Source: Saccharopolyspora phatthalungensis
Lineage (GTDB): Bacteria; Actinomycetota; Actinomycetes; Mycobacteriales; Pseudonocardiaceae
Reading direction: 5' to 3'
NCBI RefSeq assembly: GCF_014203395.1
Contig: NZ_JACHIW010000001.1
Coordinates: forward strand, 4,075,501-4,139,500
Length of the DNA stretch: 64,000 bases
Part shown: piece after piece, positions 61,592 through 64,000 of the stretch
How the letters are laid out: the number at the start of each line of letters is the position of its first letter
Position numbering within the stretch: the first letter of the stretch is position 1
The notes under the pieces: generated by a model
What the model was told of the DNA's origin: nothing
Seen by the model: the letters and a program-made list of their open reading frames with translations, nothing else
The model's database searches: none
Translations under genes and position numbers: made by a program

Positions 61592-62287
61592 ATGGCGCGG
61601 CTGAACTACAACGAACTCAACGACACCATCCGCTACACCATGTGGTCGGTCTTCCGGATCGAGCAGGGCGCCCTGCCCGAGGAGCGGACCAAGGCCGCGC
61701 AGCAGACCGCGGAGTACTTTGACTCGCTGGCCGAGTCCGGTGTCGTGGTCCGCGGCGTCTACGACGTCTCCGGGCTGCGGGCCGACGCCGACTTCATGAT
61801 CTGGTGGCACGCTGAGGAAATCGAGGCCGTGCAGGCGGCCTACACCGGATTCCGCCGGGAGACGCCGCTGGGACAGGCGTCCGAGCCGGTGTGGAGCAAC
61901 GTCGCGCTGCACCGTCCCGCGGAGTTCAACAAGAGCCACATCCCGGCGTTCCTGGCCGGTGAGGAGCCGCGCAAGTACCTCTGCGTGTACCCGTTCGTGC
62001 GGTCCTACGAGTGGTACTTGCTGCCGGACGACGAACGCCGCACGATGCTGGCCGACCACGGCAAGGAAGCCCGCGACTATCCGGACGTCCGGGCGAATAC
62101 GGTGGCCTCGTTCGCACTCGGCGACTACGAGTGGATCCTCGCCTTTGAGGCGGACGAGCTTCACCGGATCGTGGACCTGATGCGCCACCTACGCGGAACC
62201 GAGGCACGCCTTCACGTGCGCACGGAGATCCCGTTCTACACCGGCCACCGGGTCGACGTCGCCGACCTGGTCACCCGCCTGCCCTGA
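61592..62287 (+). CDS. chdC: Coproheme decarboxylase ChdC (HemQ)
   Basis: Final step of the coproporphyrin-dependent heme pathway: decarboxylates coproheme with H2O2 to heme b. 231 aa, actinobacterial size. Chlorite-dismutase-like fold: [27 protein letters not shown]. The active-site stretch [17 protein letters not shown] with catalytic Tyr (Tyr133 class) is near residue 130, and [15 protein letters not shown] carries the proximal His. ATG 61592 lies 4 nt after hemY. Together with hemY and hemE it defines a coproporphyrin rather than protoporphyrin route. Confidence 0.95.
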   Translation: MARLNYNELNDTIRYTMWSVFRIEQGALPEERTKAAQQTAEYFDSLAESGVVVRGVYDVSGLRADADFMIWWHAEEIEAVQAAYTGFRRETPLGQASEPVWSNVALHRPAEFNKSHIPAFLAGEEPRKYLCVYPFVRSYEWYLLPDDERRTMLADHGKEARDYPDVRANTVASFALGDYEWILAFEADELHRIVDLMRHLRGTEARLHVRTEIPFYTGHRVDVADLVTRLP

Positions 62288-62415
62288 ACGCGTCGCTGAT
62301 CATGGCGCGGCGGTCGCGATGGCCGAAAGCAGCGCTGAAGCATCGGCCTGCCACGTTGCCGCCAGGTTCCTGGCCGACAGCGGGCCTACGGCCCTCCCGT
62401 GTGAGGATCGCAATC

Positions 62416-62634
62416 ATGGCGGACCAGGACGACGGCGACGACAACTGGGTCGAGAAGAACGGGCCCAACTCTCTGTGCTTCACCTGTGCCGGGCTTCGCA
62501 AGATCAGCGAAGCCCGGCTCTACGTCGTGCAAGCCACCGAGGACTTACAGACCGGCATGACGATGGCCGAGTGGCGGACGTGCCCCCAATGCGGCGGCAA
62601 GGGCTACCTGCCAGGGTTGCAACCGCCGGTGTGA
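62416..62634 (+). CDS. Small double-CxxC protein (DnaJ-zinc-finger-like), copy A
   Basis: 72 aa. Acidic N-terminus, then LCFTCAGLRK and, after about 33 residues, RTCPQCGGKGYLPG. Two CxxC(xG) knuckles of the DnaJ Cys-rich type, but only two instead of four, so at most one zinc site. Start ATG 62416 with GAGGA about 8 nt upstream. Stands 128 nt after chdC. Nearly identical in its C-terminal 48 residues to the copy at 63280, indicating tandem duplication. No function known. Confidence 0.8.
   Translation: MADQDDGDDNWVEKNGPNSLCFTCAGLRKISEARLYVVQATEDLQTGMTMAEWRTCPQCGGKGYLPGLQPPV
62486..62634 (+). repeat. Recent duplication covering the 3' part of copy A
   Basis: This segment is about 95 percent identical to 63353-63501, with roughly seven substitutions in 149 nt and the same frame. 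Identity fades abruptly upstream, so only the second half of the gene was duplicated or remained conserved. Confidence 0.8.
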
Positions 62635-62893
62635 GACCGGAAAGCCTGCCTCGGTGAAGGTTCGCCTTCGGGCGTGTGGCCTTGTCCTGTTCTCCGCCTC
62701 GTCCGAGGGCGTGGCGTCGACCACCGGGACTGACCACGCGGAACCGGACCTCGGCGATCATCAGGCACTCGTAGGCCCAGCCCTTTTTGCCGCCTGATTC
62801 CAATTGCGACCTCGCCGCCGCGCGGGGTCCGCCGCGCCGGGCCCCAAACGCGCCGGGCCCTGGGCGTACCTCGCGCGCCGCCCATCTTTCGTC

Positions 62894-63073
62894 ATGGTCA
62901 CCGACGGTGGGAGAGTGATCACAATCGTGCTGTGGACGTGTCCCACGTGCGGTGGGACGGGGACGGTAGAGGTACGTCGCCGATCCCGCCGCACGGGCGA
63001 CGGTGAAGAACTGGTTGAGCAGGACTGCAACACGTGCGACGGCTCGGGGCAGTTGGAGAGCCCGCCGGTCTAG
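62894..63073 (+). CDS. Small double-CxxC protein, type B
   Basis: 59 aa from ATG 62894; later starts at GTG 62915 or 62927 are possible. LWTCPTCGGTGTVEVR, about 20 polar residues, then QDCNTCDGSGQLE: two CxxCxGxG knuckles matching the DnaJ consensus closely. Stop 11 nt before the type C start, same strand; the next three genes look like one operon. Confidence 0.75.
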   Translation: MVTDGGRVITIVLWTCPTCGGTGTVEVRRRSRRTGDGEELVEQDCNTCDGSGQLESPPV

Positions 63074-63083
63074 GGAGGTAGCG

Positions 63084-63266
63084 GTGAGCGAAGAAGCGGA
63101 AGTGACCTCGCCCTGCCGCGGGTGCGAGGGCACCGGCTACGTCAGGGTGCCTCGGGCCCTCGTGTCAATGCAGACCGGAGAGGTATCCACGGTGATGGCG
63201 CAATCGCGGTGCCGCCACTGCCGCGAACGGCCCGGCCGCCAACGTGGCTACGGGCCCCCTGCGTAG
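63084..63266 (+). CDS. Small double-CxxC protein, type C
   Basis: 60 aa. GTG 63084 follows TAGGGAGGTAGCG, the best ribosome site in this cluster. SPCRGCEGTGYVRVP, then about 27 residues, then SRCRHCRER. The second knuckle has lost the glycine pattern of DnaJ. Tail is basic. 13 nt before copy A'. Confidence 0.75.
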   Translation: MSEEAEVTSPCRGCEGTGYVRVPRALVSMQTGEVSTVMAQSRCRHCRERPGRQRGYGPPA

Positions 63267-63279
63267 AGAGGATCAGGCC

Positions 63280-63501
63280 ATGCCAAGCGAGCCGGACGAC
63301 TCGGACGCGGACCAGCCAACACCGAACGGGCCGAACGCCTTGTGCTTCACCTGCGGCGGGCTTCGCAAGATCAGCGAACCCCGGCTCTACGTCGTGCAAG
63401 CCACCGAGGACTTACAGACCGGCATGACGATGGCCGAGTGGCGGACGTGCCCGCAATGCGGCGGCAAAGGCTACCTGCCGGGCCTGCAACCGCCGGTATG
63501 A
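63280..63501 (+). CDS. Small double-CxxC protein, copy A'
   Basis: 73 aa, ATG 63280 with AGAGAGGA upstream. LCFTCGGLRK and RTCPQCGGKGYLPG. The C-terminal 48 residues are almost the same as copy A at 62416; the N-terminal 24 residues differ. Third member of the B-C-A' run. Likely a zinc protein; no partner known. Confidence 0.8.
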   Translation: MPSEPDDSDADQPTPNGPNALCFTCGGLRKISEPRLYVVQATEDLQTGMTMAEWRTCPQCGGKGYLPGLQPPV

Positions 63502-63670
63502 AGGCCGTTGTTGGCCTCCGCCTTTCATACCGGGCGATAGGACTGAAAGTGATCAAGGGCTTTTAACCCTGGCAAAAATTTCGGACGGCGATGTCGAGAA
63601 CCCGTGACTGGCTCCGTCCCCGCGGTGAACGTGACCAAAATGGGTCGCAACAGCACCGAGGAGAAACACG

Positions 63671-64000
63671 ATGGCTAAATACCTGCTGCTCAAGCACTAC
63701 CGCGGCGCTCCGGCTTCGGTCAACGCCGCGCCCATGGACCAGTGGACTCCGGAGGAGATCTCGGCGCACGTGCAGTACATGCACGACTTCGCGGCCCGGC
63801 TCGAGGAAACCGGCGAGTTCGTCGACAGTCAGGCGCTTGCCCCCGAGGGGACGTTCGTCCGCTACGACGGTGAGGGGCGCCCGCCGGTCACCGACGGTCC
63901 ATTCGCCGAAACCAAGGACCTCATCGCCGGCTGGATGGTGATCGATGTCGACAGCTACGAGCGCGCCATCGAGCTGGCCGGGGAGCTGTCGGCCGCCCCT
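63671..64000 (+). CDS. YciI/DGPF-domain protein (3' end outside window)
   Basis: The frame from ATG 63671, with GAGGAG 7 nt upstream, encodes at least 110 residues and runs past the window edge. Visible: MAKYLLLKHYRGAP, MHDFAARLEETGEFV, YDGEGRPPVTDGPFAETKDLIAGW with the DGPF signature, then DVDSYERAIELAGEL. YCII/DGPF proteins are small dimers, often encoded before ECF sigma factors of the SigJ/ECF41 or RpoE type, so such a gene may lie just beyond. Function otherwise unclear. Confidence 0.92.
   Translation, partial: MAKYLLLKHYRGAPASVNAAPMDQWTPEEISAHVQYMHDFAARLEETGEFVDSQALAPEGTFVRYDGEGRPPVTDGPFAETKDLIAGWMVIDVDSYERAIELAGELSAAP

Noticed and set aside
62504..63133. Minus-strand frame of 209 codons across copies A and B
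   Set aside because: It would cover the region between the small CxxC genes, but it crosses the duplicated segment antisense and shows no family motif apart from a short protein-like stretch (AEVRFRVVSPGG).

Overview
The window is a high-GC (about 70 percent) actinobacterial chromosome segment with frequent GTG starts and many 4-bp ATGA/GTGA overlaps. Gene order from nrdR through ideR, sigB, sigA, ppgK, suhB, cei, dut, ceoB/ceoC, dxs, hemE, hemY and chdC follows, from memory, the conserved block of Mycobacterium tuberculosis between about Rv2718c and Rv2676c. Genes mycobacteria lack here (vitamin-B12-dependent nrdJ, the AcuC/Pat acetylation pair) and the overall style suggest a Pseudonocardiaceae member, possibly Saccharopolyspora. 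That taxonomic call is inference.

Layout. 1-3.5 kb: end of nrdR and nrdJ, closed by a strong terminator. 3.5-5.5 kb: a decayed patch with a broken tyrosine recombinase, a TetR regulator, a truncated SDR gene and a small membrane protein. 5.6-8.7 kb: a secreted S15 peptidase and a DUF4192 protein. 8.8-11.7 kb: ideR-galK-galE on the minus strand. 11.8-16.7 kb: a rhodanese-type sulfurtransferase, then AcuC deacetylase and a GNAT plus acyl-CoA-synthetase-like lysine acetyltransferase. 16.7-17.2 kb: a ruined alpha/beta hydrolase. 17.2-20.3 kb: a lipoprotein, class I fumarase and a tyrosine phosphatase. 20.7-35.5 kb: sigB, dtd, a methyltransferase, a HhH-GPD protein, PlsC, several conserved DUF proteins, a helicase, a SufS-like protein, a lower-GC gap, sigA and ppgK. 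35.6-51.5 kb: suhB, cei, DUF4193, DUF3093/dut/DUF3710, the OB-fold protein, DUF3159, ceoC/ceoB, an APC permease, a TRAM methyltransferase, dxs and a two-component system. 51.5-57.8 kb: a Uma2 protein, fadB/fadA behind twin palindromes, RNase D and a LuxR-type response regulator. 58.2-64 kb: DUF3000, hemE-hemY-chdC, four small Cys-rich proteins and the start of a YciI/DGPF protein.

How it works together. Most of the region is core housekeeping: deoxynucleotide supply (nrdJ, dut), iron and heme (ideR, hemE, hemY, chdC), principal and stress sigma factors, isoprenoid precursors (dxs), potassium (ceoB/ceoC), beta-oxidation (fadAB) and lysine acetylation turnover. Both sigma genes carry a GGAAC-N17/18-GTT element about 170 nt upstream, which would tie them to a SigR/SigH/SigE-type stress sigma factor.

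Least explained parts: the cluster of four tiny double-CxxC proteins with a recent duplication (62.4-63.5 kb), the lower-GC gap before sigA (31.8-33.1 kb), and the two perfect 14-bp palindromes ahead of fadA. No rRNA, tRNA, CRISPR array, intact mobile element or biosynthetic cluster was seen.
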